From Molanna angustata (lineage: Eukaryota > Arthropoda > Insecta > Trichoptera > Molannidae), in assembly GCA_963576475.1 (NCBI GenBank), contig OY754990.1:1024903-1088902 (forward strand): a DNA stretch of 64,000 nt, read 5' to 3'. The position numbers were made by a program, and so were the translations under genes. Each line of letters starts with the position of its first letter. Position 1 is the stretch's first letter. Under the pieces are notes generated by a model that was not told where the DNA came from, did not search any database, and was given only the letters and a program-made list of their open reading frames with translations. Of this stretch, positions 48,171 through 59,468 are shown in pieces.

Positions 48171-51100
48171 CTGAAAAAAAAATACCTAATATTAAAAACA
48201 GGATATTGCGTAAAATTATAGGCCCAAGTTCTGGAATTGCTGCAGGAACCTGGAGACCAAGAAACAATGAGGAAATTCAACCCTGATATTTGACATTTAT
48301 CTTATATTTCTAATAAACTATAAAACACAGAGCAATATATTTATTTTTTTAAATTAAAGAACACTGATGTGGTTTGGTTTAATAAAAAACTGAATTTGTG
48401 TTTATCCTTTACTTTTTGAACACATGTTGATAGTTTGGAGCTTTTGACAAAAGAGAGGGAAAAAATGTTAGGCTACGACTATTTACACGACTCAACCATA
48501 GACGAAAACCAAAAATAACCACAGAAAACGCAGATAAATCAAGTTATAAAAATATTTACCTTTGTACTTTGTTATAATTGTAGATCTCGATGAAAAATGA
48601 TTTATAAAATTAAGTAAATGTAATAAGATGCCAATATTATTTATTTTTTCTTCAAGTTGGTTTCCATGATGCATTTTTATGACCATTGAAAAAATGACAA
48701 AGGTAAATATTTTTGTATTTTGATTTATCTGCGCTTTCTATGGTTATAAATGACCTAAAAACATAGACGACGTCAGAAAATTTGTCGTGTAAATAGACAC
48801 TTTTTGGCGGGAAAACGCTTTTCCCGCCAATTCCGGTCGTAGAAATAGTGGCACCGAAAATGTTAACAACCTCCTGTCTTAACAATAATTGCAACTTTTG
48901 TCACCAGATGTCTCCTCTTACACAACACTAGCGCCACCACAATATGGAGCGAAATTCAAATAAGATAATTCATAACAAACACAAAAATATTTGGAAAAAT
49001 ATGTCTTGACATTTGCATTAATGCTTAAAGTTTCTTTATTAAACATCAAGGCCGTAGCCAGAAATGAAAAAAAGGAGATATTTCTTTAGTAAGTAACAAT
49101 GAAACAGTTACATACGGTGCACACATTTCACTCTGTTGTTATACAAAACATAATAGTTAAAATCACTACAAACATATTTATCTAGCACCTTTTATTTTTA
49201 TTATGTATAGCACCTTTATTTTATTTATTATGTATAGCACCTTTATTTTATTTATTATGTATAGCACCTTTATTTTATTTATTATGTATAGCACCTTTAT
49301 TTTATTTATTATGTATAGCACCTTTATTTTATTTATTATGTATAGCACCTTTATTTTATTCTAGCACCTTTTATTTTTATTTGTCGGCCTTCGTGGCTCA
49401 GTTGGTTAGATATCTGACTGCTGAGCCAAAGGTCCCGGGTTCGATTCCCGGTGGAGACACAATTTTTAATTGTGTTTTCATTCTGGATCTGTGAGACTAT
49501 TAATATCGTAAGTCTCCAGAATGTGGTAACTTGTTATTGGGTGCGTGTTAAATTAATATTTGACATAGTACCTGTTAGTTGCCCGAGAAGCAATATTAAA
49601 TAAATAAATAACTAGATTTTAAGCCACCACAAAAACCAACTCAAGCAAAAACCAATGTAAAGAGCCCTTGAGGTGAGCTCTCACGATAACGGCGCTATAT
49701 AAATCGTCCAAGTATATATATGACTGTGCTTTATGCTTGATTGGTACTAACACGGGGATACGCTCGCGGGGCGACTTGTATCTACTGTTCCACTAAGCTA
49801 AACCCCCCCCCTGACTTGTATCTACTGTTCCACTAAGCTAAACCCCCCCCCCCGAAATTATTTTCTGGCTACGGTCTTGCTAAACATGAAGCATCAATGC
49901 AAATAAACATATTTATGTAGATATTTTTATGTTTTTTAATTGAAAAAAAAATATATATATATTGGTCTAAGTTTTATAGTTTATTAGAAATATATGATAA
50001 ATGTCAAAAATCGGGGTATGCTAATTATTTTTCTACAACAATATAAACAGAACATAATTAAAAAGTTAAGGAATATTTTTGTTTATTAATATCTTCTATC
50101 TAGAAATATTATTTCATTTTTGGCTTATTTACCTACTTGTACCAATCTTCAATATTATAAATTTCAATGTTTGTATCTATGTATGTGTTGAATGCGCTCC
50201 TAAACCGTTCATCCGATTGCGATGAAACTTTGGTGAATTGTCGAGAGTATACCAGGGATGGTTTCTGGATCAAAAATTTTTTTCTTCTTCTTCTTCATCG
50301 GGTATTAGATCATTTTACCTATGAAGGTAAAATGACCTAATACTCTAGGAGATGAAGCTAAAATGAACTAATACTCTGGGAGAAGAAGCTCCAATTGTCC
50401 TTCCATCTCTTCGCAGGTCTTCCAGGACAGTTTCCGGATTTAAACTTATTTCTTCTTCTTCTTCTTCATCGTGTATTTGGTCATTTTACCTATTAAGGTG
50501 GAGTATCCTGGGAGAAAAAGATCCAACTGTCCTTCCATCTCTTCAAAGGTCTTCCAGGACGGTTTCTGGATTCAAAATTTTTTCTTCTTCTTCTTACTTA
50601 TCGTGTATTTATCGGTACTGAAGGGACGGGAGGTACTGAAGGGTCTGAAGCGACGGGTGGTAATGAAGGACCATTTTTAATTATACAGGCAATACGAAGT
50701 TTGCCGGGGGTTCACTAGTGTATATATAAATCAAATATTTTTTTAAGTTTGTCAAAAAAATATCATTTGACTCCCAACAGGGAAAAAATCTAATGTTTGC
50801 GTATATGCAATTAAAAATATATATTCGAAAATTATTTCTATTTTTGAAATGAGGTCACTAAGACGAATGTGTGGTAAAACGATGTATGATAGAATATGAA
50901 ATGAGGATATTAGACGAGAATGTATGATTGAAAGAAATATCGTAAGTAAGATTAAAATAAATTCCCTAAGGTGGTTCGGCCACATAGAAAGAATGAGTGA
51001 TGACCGTCTGACAAAAAAAGTATACAAGGCTGACAAAAGAGGAACGAAAAGTAGAGGTCGGCCAAGAAAAAGTTGGCACGATCATATAAATGGGATTTTG

Positions 51101-53414
51101 AAAGATGGTGATGTTAGAAGTAAGAATAATTGAAGAGCGTGTATGAGACGATGTATGGACGTGAATGAAGAGAGGAATGTATGTCAAGAGAGAGGAGTCT
51201 GGCGTTCGGTTCTCTCTGCCTACCCCAAATAGGGAAATGGCGTGATGGTATGTATGTATGTATTTCTATTTTTAAAATAAAATAAAAGAATACAGTGGAC
51301 TAGGCATAGATTTTTACTATAATATACTAGATGTCGTAGTTAGCAAATTTTGTATGAATCAAAGTGAGTCATTTTTCCGCGGGATTTTTGACATTTTGGT
51401 TCCAAACCACATAGTTTTTCTATAGAGAATAACGACTTATGTGAATTGTTTTAGGAATTATTTGTCTAAAAAACACTCTGTTTATTAAAATTTAGAGAAC
51501 AGTGTATCTAGGATGTGTTGAAATGTAAGGAATACTGAAATATGTTGCCAAACAAAATGTCAAACTAGCGATATTCCATGACTCACTTTTTGCACGGAGT
51601 ACTACATCTAGTATATTATATGAAAATCTATGGGACTAGGTAGATATTTTCTATTGGAAAATAGGACACTTCAAATCGAATCGGACACCTTAAACAGAAA
51701 CAGGCCTAGTATTACAGTCGGCCCTCAACTTATTGAGTTTGTTAAACTCAAGATTAATGTTAAGGGGAGATTGAATCCATTTCCGTATTACAGTGCAATA
51801 TGACATGTCAGTTACTAAATCTTCAATTATAGACATATTTTACTTTTTCTGTGGTTATTATCTGTCAAATTTTAAATAACCTCAAATAATACCAACTACA
51901 AAACGGGACGCTACCACTTGTTGTACTATTGTTTTATTATCCAACATGGAAAATTTAATTTTTTTCACCAAAATAATGCTTTTAAATGCCCATGTTGGTT
52001 TCAATATGGTTGTCAGTTTGTTTTGTTGTGTGGCGCCACCGTCGATACAAATAACGCCTCTAGTGATAGAACACTGAAACTACACGCGTTGCCTAGCAAC
52101 GAGTCAAGAAATGACAGTTGACTCACCGTTAAGTACTTAATCCACCAGAAACGTTGAGTTAAATATTTGTCGTTTTAGTGACGTATTTGAGGGAAGATTA
52201 GGCCTAAACGGACACTGTAATACGCTATATTTTTGTAAAACTTGAGTTAAGCTCTTAAACTGAGACTGTAATACCGGCCCATAGCCGTCGTCCATCTGCA
52301 TATCACACTGTAATATTGACAGCAGCTGTCGTGTGATTATGGAAAAAAATAAGTATTTGGAAAGATGATTAGATATCTACTCACATTTGTTGAATCTTTT
52401 CCTCTTTGACCGCTGTCTGCATGACTCGCACCATGTTCTCTAAATTTTTTGTTATATCTATTGCCTCTTCGATCATCTCCCTCTGTTTTTGGCGGACGCT
52501 CTTAGACACGCAGACCTTCACGTCGTCTATGTTCGCCGACCTCTTTGCCCTGATTGAAACGTCCATAGAGTTCCCAATCACGGTCGCTTCTGACAGCTCG
52601 TCCCTATACTCGTTCTCTTGGCTCTTCAAATAAACCACAATCCTCTCCAAATTTTCCTTTTCAGCTTGCATCTCGAGTATCTGATCCTCGTAGTGTTCGC
52701 AGTCGACGGCCGATTCTGTGTTGGTCGGGATGCTCTCCTTCAGCGCCTTCTTTATGTTGTCTTCGACGCCCGTCAACCTGTCTCTGATCGATTCGCCCAC
52801 GTCGCAGTCCGTCAGGGGGCACGATCCATCACCGACGATCTTCTCCAAACTGATCAGAGAAAACTCGTCATCGTGCAGAACCAGCAAGACAATTTCTCCC
52901 GTTGAATTATTTACAACGGCATCGCAAAAATGGCCCTTGATCCACTGAATCTGTTCGACGACGATAAATTGTCCAATTATAGTCATTTCGTTCTTGTTTA
53001 TGGCGTACAGATTATTGTCAAATCCCGGCTTTATCAATGTGAGATTACCCAATGTATTAAGTTGCACCATATCGTACGTGTTTATGTCAAATATCGACAC
53101 GAAATTGATTTTGTCTTTTATTTCATAATGTGCGTTGTTGACAGCATAAATGAGCTGCATAGAATTTTCGTTTTGACTCATCAACCCTATTTGATGCGAA
53201 GTCGTCTCGGGGTGATAGTGTATAGATCTTTGATCATCTAAGTAAAATGTTTCCTCAACTTTTGGGAATTTTTGGACGATCCTCATTGTGTATGTGTCAT
53301 TGAGGATTTTTATACATTTCGGCGAGTGTTGGTCTGATGTTGCCATTAGTGAAATCCACGACAAAAGTAATATGGACAAACCAAAGTTTATTTTGAGTAT
53401 CATCATTTTATTAC
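48077..53414 (-). CDS. Unrecognised secreted or GPI-anchored coiled-coil protein, two coding exons
   Basis: Minus-strand gene with coding join 53406-52385 and 48170-48077, predicted 371 aa. Residues 1-22 form a signal peptide (positive start, then FGLSILLLSWISLMA). Residues 25-190 look like a beta-rich extracellular domain with sequons at N36, N121 and N166/N167. Cysteines at 196, 201 and 236 precede charged heptad-like segments (about 205-225, 235-270, 302-338) predicted as coiled coil. RAKR at 286-289 is a furin-type dibasic site. Exon 1 ends in a perfect donor (AAT|GTGAGTA); ignoring it, the frame stops one codon later. The second exon follows a T9-CAG acceptor, keeps the frame, and adds a tail with small residues (SSSRNSAYGN) and a 16-18 residue hydrophobic end with no cytosolic part. 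That layout suggests a GPI signal or tail anchor. I do not recognise the family; extra exons between the two cannot be excluded. Confidence 0.72.
48300..49190. other. Intron sequence, no gene seen
   Basis: Within the intron of the unrecognised secreted gene. Contains degenerate pieces of element C (48325-48365, 49005-49045). Confidence 0.45.
49190..49375. repeat. 27-bp tandem repeat, about 6 units
   Basis: Unit ATTATGTATAGCACCTTTAT plus TTTATTT. Just left of a SINE S. Confidence 0.93.
49386..49611 (+). mobile_element. SINE family S, best-preserved copy
   Basis: Head GGCCTTCGTGGCTCAGTTGG, B box GGTTCGATTCCCGG, conserved body and AAATAAATAAATAA tail. Both polymerase III boxes are perfect, but the anticodon arm does not fold well, so this is not called a tRNA gene. 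Confidence 0.88.
50145..50718 (+). mobile_element. Helitron-like non-autonomous element, copy 1
   Basis: The start TTCAATATTATAAATTTCAA and CCGATTGCGATGAAACTTTGG are typical of this repeat type. The end has GGCAATACGAAGTTTGCC (a hairpin) nine bases before CTAG at 50715-50718. The interior has CTTCTTCTTC tracts and a repeated CTTCCAGGACAGTTTC block. Copy 2 lies at 54283-54739. Confidence 0.55.
50835..51265 (+). pseudogene. RTE-like LINE C-terminal region
   Basis: [38 protein letters not shown], a stop, then ACMRRCMDVNE and [10 protein letters not shown]. Ends GTGATGGTATGTATG. Confidence 0.82.
51305..51634 (+). mobile_element. MITE family A, copy 4
   Basis: Complete copy: ATAGATTTTTACTATAATAT to the inverse with ATGAAAATCTATGG. 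Confidence 0.8.
51703..52280. mobile_element. MITE family I (GGCCGGTATTACAGTC ends), copy 1
   Basis: Left end GGCCTAGTATTACAGTCGGC and right end GACTGTAATACCGGCCC. An inverted second copy is at 58048-58580 with high similarity throughout. Confidence 0.85.
52385..53406 (-). CDS. Unrecognised secreted coiled-coil protein, coding exon 1 (340 codons)
   Basis: Start ATGATG follows acceptor TTTTGCAG at 53415-53416 by eight bases, so a non-coding 5' exon lies further right. The open frame is 1022 nt with normal codon use and no repeats. It carries the signal peptide, the sequons and most of the coiled coil. The donor GTGAGTA at 52384-52378 makes the in-frame TGA at 52381 intronic. Confidence 0.85.
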
Positions 53415-53529
53415 CTGCAAAAAATAACTTTTTTTATTAACAAACCTTTTAACATTTCAATAGAGACGAAGTTGGGATATTATAGAAGAACCAGGAACTC
53501 AAGGCACCTACAGGGCTTACGACGAACGG

Positions 53530-54262
53530 TTGTTGTACATGAATGACTACCATATTACAATGTTAACTATAAATTATTGTCATGAGCCAATTGAAAACTT
53601 GACTCTGTATCAAGAATTGAAGTAGTGTTGTTGTACATGAACGTCTACCATATTACAATGTTAACTATAAATTGAAAACTAGACTTTGTATTAAGAATTG
53701 AAGTAAAGTGTTGTTGTACATGAACGTCTACCATATTACAATGTTAACTATAAATTGAAAACTAGACTTTGTATTAAGAATTGAAGTAAAGTGTTGTTGT
53801 ACATGAACGTCTACCATATTACAATGTTAACTATAAATTGAAAACTTGACTCTGTATCAAGAATTGAAGTAAACTGTTGTTGTACATGAACGTCTACCAT
53901 ATTACAATGTTAACTATAAATTGAAAACTAGACTTTGTATTAAGAATTGAAGTAAAGTGTTGTTGTACATGAACGTCTACCATATTACAATGTTAACTAT
54001 AAATTGAAAACTTGACTCTGTATCAAGAATTGAAGTAAACTGTTGTTGTACATGAACGTCTTCCATATTACAATGTTAACTATAAATTGAAAACTAGACT
54101 TTATATTAAGAATTGAAGTAAAGTGTTGTTGTACATGAACGTCTACCATATTACAATGTTAACTATAAATTGAAAACTTGACTCTGTATCAAGAATTGAA
54201 GTAAACTGTTGTTGTACATGAACGTCTACCATATTACAATGTTAACTATAAATTATTGTCAT
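53530..54262. repeat. 83-bp satellite with alternating unit types
   Basis: TTGTTGTACATGAACGTCTA recurs every 83 bp. Type 1 has CTAGACTTTGTATTAAG..AAAGTG and type 2 CTTGACTCTGTATCAAG..AAACTG, mostly alternating. The first and last units carry an extra ATTGTCATGAGCCAA. Confidence 0.96.
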
Positions 54263-54282
54263 GAGCCAATCAGCTCTTTTAA

Positions 54283-54739
54283 TCTATATTATAAATTTCA
54301 ATGTTTGTATTTATCTACGAGTATGTGTGTAAGCTATGCTCTCCTAAACCATTCACCCGATTGCAATGAAACTTTGGTCAATTGTCGAGCAAATTCCCGG
54401 GATGGTTTCTGGATTTAAATATTTTTCTTCTTTTTCTTCATCGGGTATCAGGTCATTTTACCCATGAAGGTGGACTATCCTGGGAGAAGAAGGTCCAATT
54501 TTCCGTTCCATCTCTTCGCGGGTTTCTGGATTTTGAATTTTTTCTTCTTTGTGTATTTGGTCATTTTACCTATGAAGGTGGAGTTTTCTGGGAAAAGAAG
54601 GTCCAACTGTCCTTTCATCTCTTCCAGGATGGTTTCTGGATTTAAAATTTTTCTTAACCTACTGAAGGGTCTGAAGCGACGGGTGGTAATGAAGGACCAT
54701 TTTTAATTATACAGGCAATACGAAGTTTGCCGGGGGTTC
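54283..54739 (+). mobile_element. Helitron-like element, copy 2
   Basis: Same start and GGCAATACGAAGTTTGCC hairpin as copy 1, but the CTAG end is replaced by an A-run at 54740. Confidence 0.55.
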
Positions 54740-54874
54740 AAAAAAAAAAAAATAACGCATGTCAGTATAGTAAGGAAAAAGCGTTTTCTATGTCATAATT
54801 AACACTCGTCATACCACTTTGTTAAAAGTATTTAAAAAAGTGTGATTGATATCATTTATGCATGATTCAAACAT

Positions 54875-55070
54875 ACTTTCAGTTTGTTTCCTCAATGCTG
54901 AGGGTCGTGATGTAAGGGGCCGCTAATGGACAGAGCTAGTCACCTCCAGTCCTCTCTGCCCTCCGCAGCTCGCACCGCCGAATAAAGGTCGTTCCCAGTC
55001 ATCTCCTTAATTTGGTCACACCATCACAAAATTGAGGAGATGACTCTAGTGTACACATTGATACCAATTT
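54875..55070 (-). pseudogene. LINE fragment
   Basis: Minus reads EMTGNDLYSAVRAAEGREDW, a common segment of arthropod LINE ORF2 C-termini. Confidence 0.5.
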
Positions 55071-55234
55071 ATTTCTTTGATTCTACACTATTTCTGTCAG
55101 CTTGGATAAATTTATTCATTTTAACGCATACTTGCACCCTCTGTAAGTGGCGATTTTATTGCCAAAGGACAATTTCTCTCGACTAACCAGTGTTTCCGAT
55201 CCAGATTTATAAACAAAAATTATTACTGAATATT

Positions 55235-55412
55235 ATTAAAATGAAACGATGTGTTTGGATTCTACAATATATTTTATACTTATGCCGATAGCTATTTCGC
55301 CTTATTAGGGCATTATCAAGACTATAGCTATCGGCAGGCGAAAGAGCTATCGGTATAGGTATAAAATATATTGTAGAATCCAAACAGTGTTTCATTTTAA
55401 TAATATTCAGAA
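55235..55412. mobile_element. Foldback MITE
   Basis: Left ATTAAAATGAAACGATGTG..TTGGATTCTACAATATATTT and its inverse at the right, about 70 bp arms around a core with repeated GATAGCTAT/ATAGCTATC. Confidence 0.8.
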
Positions 55413-55514
55413 TGGAATTCTACCAAATAAATAATAACAAACTTAATAAAAATTATTACACTTTAAGTTAAACATAGACAATATAGAAAAATTGAAGATC
55501 TATAATTTTTAAAC

Positions 55515-56245
55515 TCAAATTGGCAGTTCTGAAGCCCATAATTCATTCAACACAAACGGTAGTTTTGAAGCCCATAATTCATTCAACACAAATGGCAGTT
55601 CTGTAGCCCATAATTTGTTCAACTCAAATGGAAGTTCTGAAGCCCATAATTCATTCAACACAAACGGCAGTTCTGAAGCCCATAATTCATTCAACACAAA
55701 AGGCAGTTCTGAAGTCCATAATTCATTCAACATAAACGGCAGTTTTGAAGCCCTTAATTCATTCAACACAAATGGCAGTTCTGAAGCCCATAATTCATTC
55801 AACAAAAAAGGCAGTTCCGAAGTCCATAATTCATTCAACATAAACGGCAGTTTTGAAGCCCATAATTCACTCAACACAAATGGCAGTTCTGAAGCCCATA
55901 ATTCATTCAACACAAACGGCAGTTCTGAAGCTCATAATTCATTCAACACAAATGGCAGTTCTGAAGCCCAAATTCATTCAACACGAACGGTAGTTTTGAA
56001 GTCCATAATTTGTTCAACTAAAACGGCAGTGTTCTGTAGCCCATAATTTGTTCAACTCAAATGGAAGTTCCGTAGCCCATTCAACTCAAATGGCAGTTCT
56101 GAAGCCCATAAATTGTTCAACTCAAGTGGCAGTTCTGAAGCCCATAATTCATTCAACATAAACGGTAGTTTTGAATCCCATAATTCATTCAACACAAATG
56201 GCAGTTCTGAGGCCCATAATTCATTCAACACAAATGACAGTCAGT
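55515..56245. repeat. 36-bp satellite, about 20 units
   Basis: Unit TTCTGAAGCCCATAATTCAT plus TCAACACAAATGGCAG. As 36 is a multiple of three, both strands show long open frames of 12-residue repeats (SSEAHNSFNTNG on plus, LNELWASELPFV on minus). No start context or splice logic, so not called a gene. Confidence 0.95.
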
Positions 56246-56469
56246 CCAAATGATCACTTTATTAAATAATCTAAGATTTATTTATTACCTTTGAATATGT
56301 TGATGTGAATCTGTGATAGAATCTGGTACCAAACTGATAAAAAGCTATATAATATTTTTATCAAATATTTAGTGATTCTTATCTATCTTATTAGTCTTGT
56401 AGTTTGATAAAAAAGATAGGATAAATAAACCGAACTCACGCCTTGATCCTTATATGGTAATATGAATTT

Positions 56470-56820
56470 AAAAACTAGTGGGTTGTGACCAACGCTATAC
56501 TACTCACTACCAAGTCACACCATTGAGTATTAAAATTTTGTATGGAAAATTTTAGAATTTTCATGTAATGAGTTTTTTTTTTTTTTTTTGCGGGTGGCAG
56601 TTCTTGAGAACACACATAGGCCAATTGGCCCTTTGTGATATGTTATGAGTTAGTTGAATTTTTTTTTTTTTTTTGATTCAAATATTTTATTTTATTATGA
56701 AAACTTGATAATTCTTCAATGCCATTTTATGAAAGTGATGTACTTTTTTAGCAATTTGAAAATAGGAATATATCAAATTTTAACATTCCTGAGCTTGGGG
56801 TGACAGATAAAAAATTGAGA
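56470..56820 (-). repeat. Repeat E with small LINE 3' insertion
   Basis: GTGGGTTGTGACCAACGCTA begins the inverse repeat. 56573-56645 is the 3' end of the RNase H LINE family (GCGGGTGGCAGTTCTTGAG after a T-run) flanked by ATGAGTT. Confidence 0.7.
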
Positions 56821-56959
56821 ATCACAGGGTGCCTAGACAATGTGTCATTTAGCTTGAAGAAAAGAAACAAGAAAAGATAACTCAATGTATGGAATTGACT
56901 GACAGTTGCCAGTCACGTGACAACTGTCACTCACTTCCTTTTCTTGTTTCATTTAACTT

Positions 56960-57560
56960 GATACCATTCAAAAAGTGTTAGGAGATCACGTTGCTTCCTA
57001 ACTGGAGGATGTTACCAAGTCCACATGTGAGACATTGCATTGCAGAGACATATATACATACTTAGCATCGGCGTAAACTAACATTTGTGAATTGTCAAAA
57101 AGTAAGGTTGATAGCGAGGAACCTTACGAGTGGTTTAATACTAAAACACAAGATTTTTTCGATGGATGATGATTTTATCGGCTTCGTTGAATATGTATTT
57201 AGTAATTTTGTCAAATCAAATACCAAACAGAGTATTCAGCGATCTATACGAGATGCCGAAAATACGCTGGAATTTCAAAAAAATCGTGACATAGAGCTCA
57301 GTGTGACGTTAGTTACATATGTTTGTGTTGTTATGACATAAAAATATTTTAATGTCAGTCTAAACTCATAGAAAGCTATCTATCTTTTTTCTTCATACAC
57401 AATAATGTGAAATTCTACACCATCAACCTTAAGTTTGTCGTAGTATTTAGTTAGTGACGTTTCTGCAATGCAATTGCTAACTTAAGAATACTTAATACTC
57501 CAGTGAGGTTAGGAGTTAGTATTTAGTTACCTAGGACTGTGCATTCGGGTCATAGTGTCT
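56960..57560 (+). mobile_element. Repeat element F, copy 3
   Basis: Contains the same coding-like block as 16446-16905, an 84-codon frame reading DDDFIGFVEYVFSNFVKSN and QRSIRDAENTLEFQKNRDIE. The left edge carries the CTTCCTAACTGGAGGATG segment amplified at 41020-41400. Confidence 0.75.
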
Positions 57561-57644
57561 CGTATTATTATTTTTTATTTTTGTTTTTATATTTATTTAT
57601 TTATTATTATTTTTTGTTTTGTATTCTCTTGTTAATTATTCCTG

Positions 57645-57735
57645 TATGATGGTTGACTGGTAGAAATTGCCTGCGGAAAATAACTCCGCCACGTTGTTTT
57701 ATCACAATAATTATTTTTTAATTATTATTAATAAA
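57645..57735 (+). mobile_element. Short LINE/SINE 3' tail
   Basis: GGTTGACTGGTAGAAATTGCC and TAACTCCGCC with AT-rich tail, as at 11265 and 33608. Confidence 0.55.
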
Positions 57736-58047
57736 CGATATTGTAAGTAGGACCTTCTTTTATTAAATGCAAATACCTAAATTCTTTTCTTCTTGGTTAT
57801 ATCAAGTTTACGACTGATAAAATAGGGCCTGATATGTGTATTGAGATTGTCTATGTAGATATAATTTAGGAAGTGATTCCTACATGATTGATCTTGGTAA
57901 ACACACAGGTACCTACACAGAAAAAGATACACAATAAAAAAAAAACACATTGTCCTTTGCCAGTGTGCAAAAGAAGTGAACAAATGAGTCAATATTTAAT
58001 AAGTCTATTTCATTTCTCTTTTGAAGTAATTAAATTCAGTTGTCATA

Positions 58048-58580
58048 GGGCCGGTATTACAGTCTCAGTTTAAGAGCTAAACTCAAGTTTTACAAAAATA
58101 TAGCGTATTACAGTGTCTGTTTAGGCCTAATCTTCCCTCAAATACCTCACTAAAACGACAAATATTTAACTCAACGTTAAGTACTTAACAGTGAGTCAAC
58201 TGTCATTTCTCGACTCTTTGCTAGGCAACGCGTGTAGTTTCAGTGTTCTATCACTAAGAGGCGTTAGTTGTATCGACGGTGGCGCCACACAAAACAAACT
58301 GACAACCATATTGAAACAAACATGGGCATTATTTTGGTGAAAAAAATTAAATTTACCATGTTGGATAATAAAACAATAGTTTTGTAGTTGGTATTATTTG
58401 AGGTTATTTAAAATTTGACAGATAATAACCACAGAAAAAGTAAAATAAGTCTATAATTGAAGATTTAGTAACTGACATGTCATATTGCACTGTAATACGG
58501 AAATGGATTCAATCTCCCCTTAACATTAAGATTGAGTTTAACAAACTCAATGAGTTGAGGGCCGACTGTAATACCGGGCC
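58048..58580. mobile_element. MITE family I, copy 2 (inverted relative to 51703)
   Basis: GGGCCGGTATTACAGTCTCA to GACTGTAATACCGGGCC, flanked by ATA on both sides, compatible with a 3-bp target duplication. Confidence 0.85.
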
Positions 58581-59400
58581 ATAATGGCATACCCCGATTT
58601 TCAACATTTATAATATATTTTTAATAAACTATAAGGTTTAGAACAATATATATTTTTACTCTCCACACTATGGAATAGTGGAGTCATGATTTCACATTTT
58701 TTTACATTAATTTCTCAACGGGTATCATGTAGAGAGTGCACACTGAGTTTCGTCGTGATGTGTTTGTATGTATGGTATACGGATTATCCTTTTTGTGTCC
58801 TCTCTACAGCCCAAACTATAAGTCCGATCGACTTCATATTAACATCATATGTGTAAAGTGCATAGACCTAGAGCTGATTAGTTTTCCATAGATATCCATT
58901 AATTTATTCTCTATGATTTCATCTGTCCAAATTTTAAAATGCTCTTACGGTCTGGAAAATTGAGGTATTTTTATATTGTTTGAAATTTTGATATAACAAA
59001 AATACACTCATCAAAAATGCATTCAAGGATTGTCAAAATTTAAAGAAAAAATCTATGGTTTGCCATATCAATGTGAATAAAATTTCATATTTGTATGAAA
59101 AATGTATATAACAGAATTAAAATAGCTTCTGTATGGGAAAATTGAGTGATCAACTTCATATTGATATTGTATGTGTCTCTATAGACAAGTATATTTTTTT
59201 ACTCTCCACTTCTAACTTCCTCAAGGGGTAGGCAGTGAGAACCTAACACTGCATTCTTCTATCTTGACACATACATCACCTCATCAACATTGATACACTG
59301 ACTCATACATGCTCATCTTGCTAGTAATGCAATTTTACTTAAAATTTCTCAACAGGTATCATGTAGAAAATTGAAAATATAGGTACGTTGGCAACAGTAA
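58581..59400. other. Repeat patchwork, no gene
   Basis: Pieces of element C at both ends (58581-58655, 59345-59400), a repeat E-like start (58660-58760) and a minus RTE-like tail (59215-59330, inverse of CATCAATGTTGATGAGGTGA-type sequence). Confidence 0.5.
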
Positions 59401-59444
59401 CCCCTTTAATTACAATAAAAACAAATATTTTTTGTATACATTAA

Positions 59445-59450
59445 TTTATT
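59445..59450 (-). promoter_or_regulatory. UBE3D: Candidate UBE3D poly(A) signal
   Basis: AATAAA on the minus strand 19 bp after the UBE3D stop codon. Very close to the stop, so a short 3' UTR is implied. Confidence 0.5.
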
Positions 59451-59468
59451 TAACAAATATAATTTGGT

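Noticed and set aside
48215..48285. Plus-strand peptide AQVLELLQEPGDQETMRKFNP after a TATAG
   Set aside because: Looks exon-like but the acceptor is poor, no partner exon on plus was found, and the minus-strand exon beside it has better signals.
49386..49460. Possible tRNA gene with perfect A and B boxes
   Set aside because: Anticodon arm does not fold, and the same head-body-tail unit recurs three times, so it is a SINE.
52406..53241. Plus-strand frames of 75-103 codons
   Set aside because: Antisense shadows of the secreted protein exon.
55515..56046. Repeat proteins of 132 and 143 residues on opposite strands
   Set aside because: Products of a 36-bp satellite whose unit is a multiple of three.
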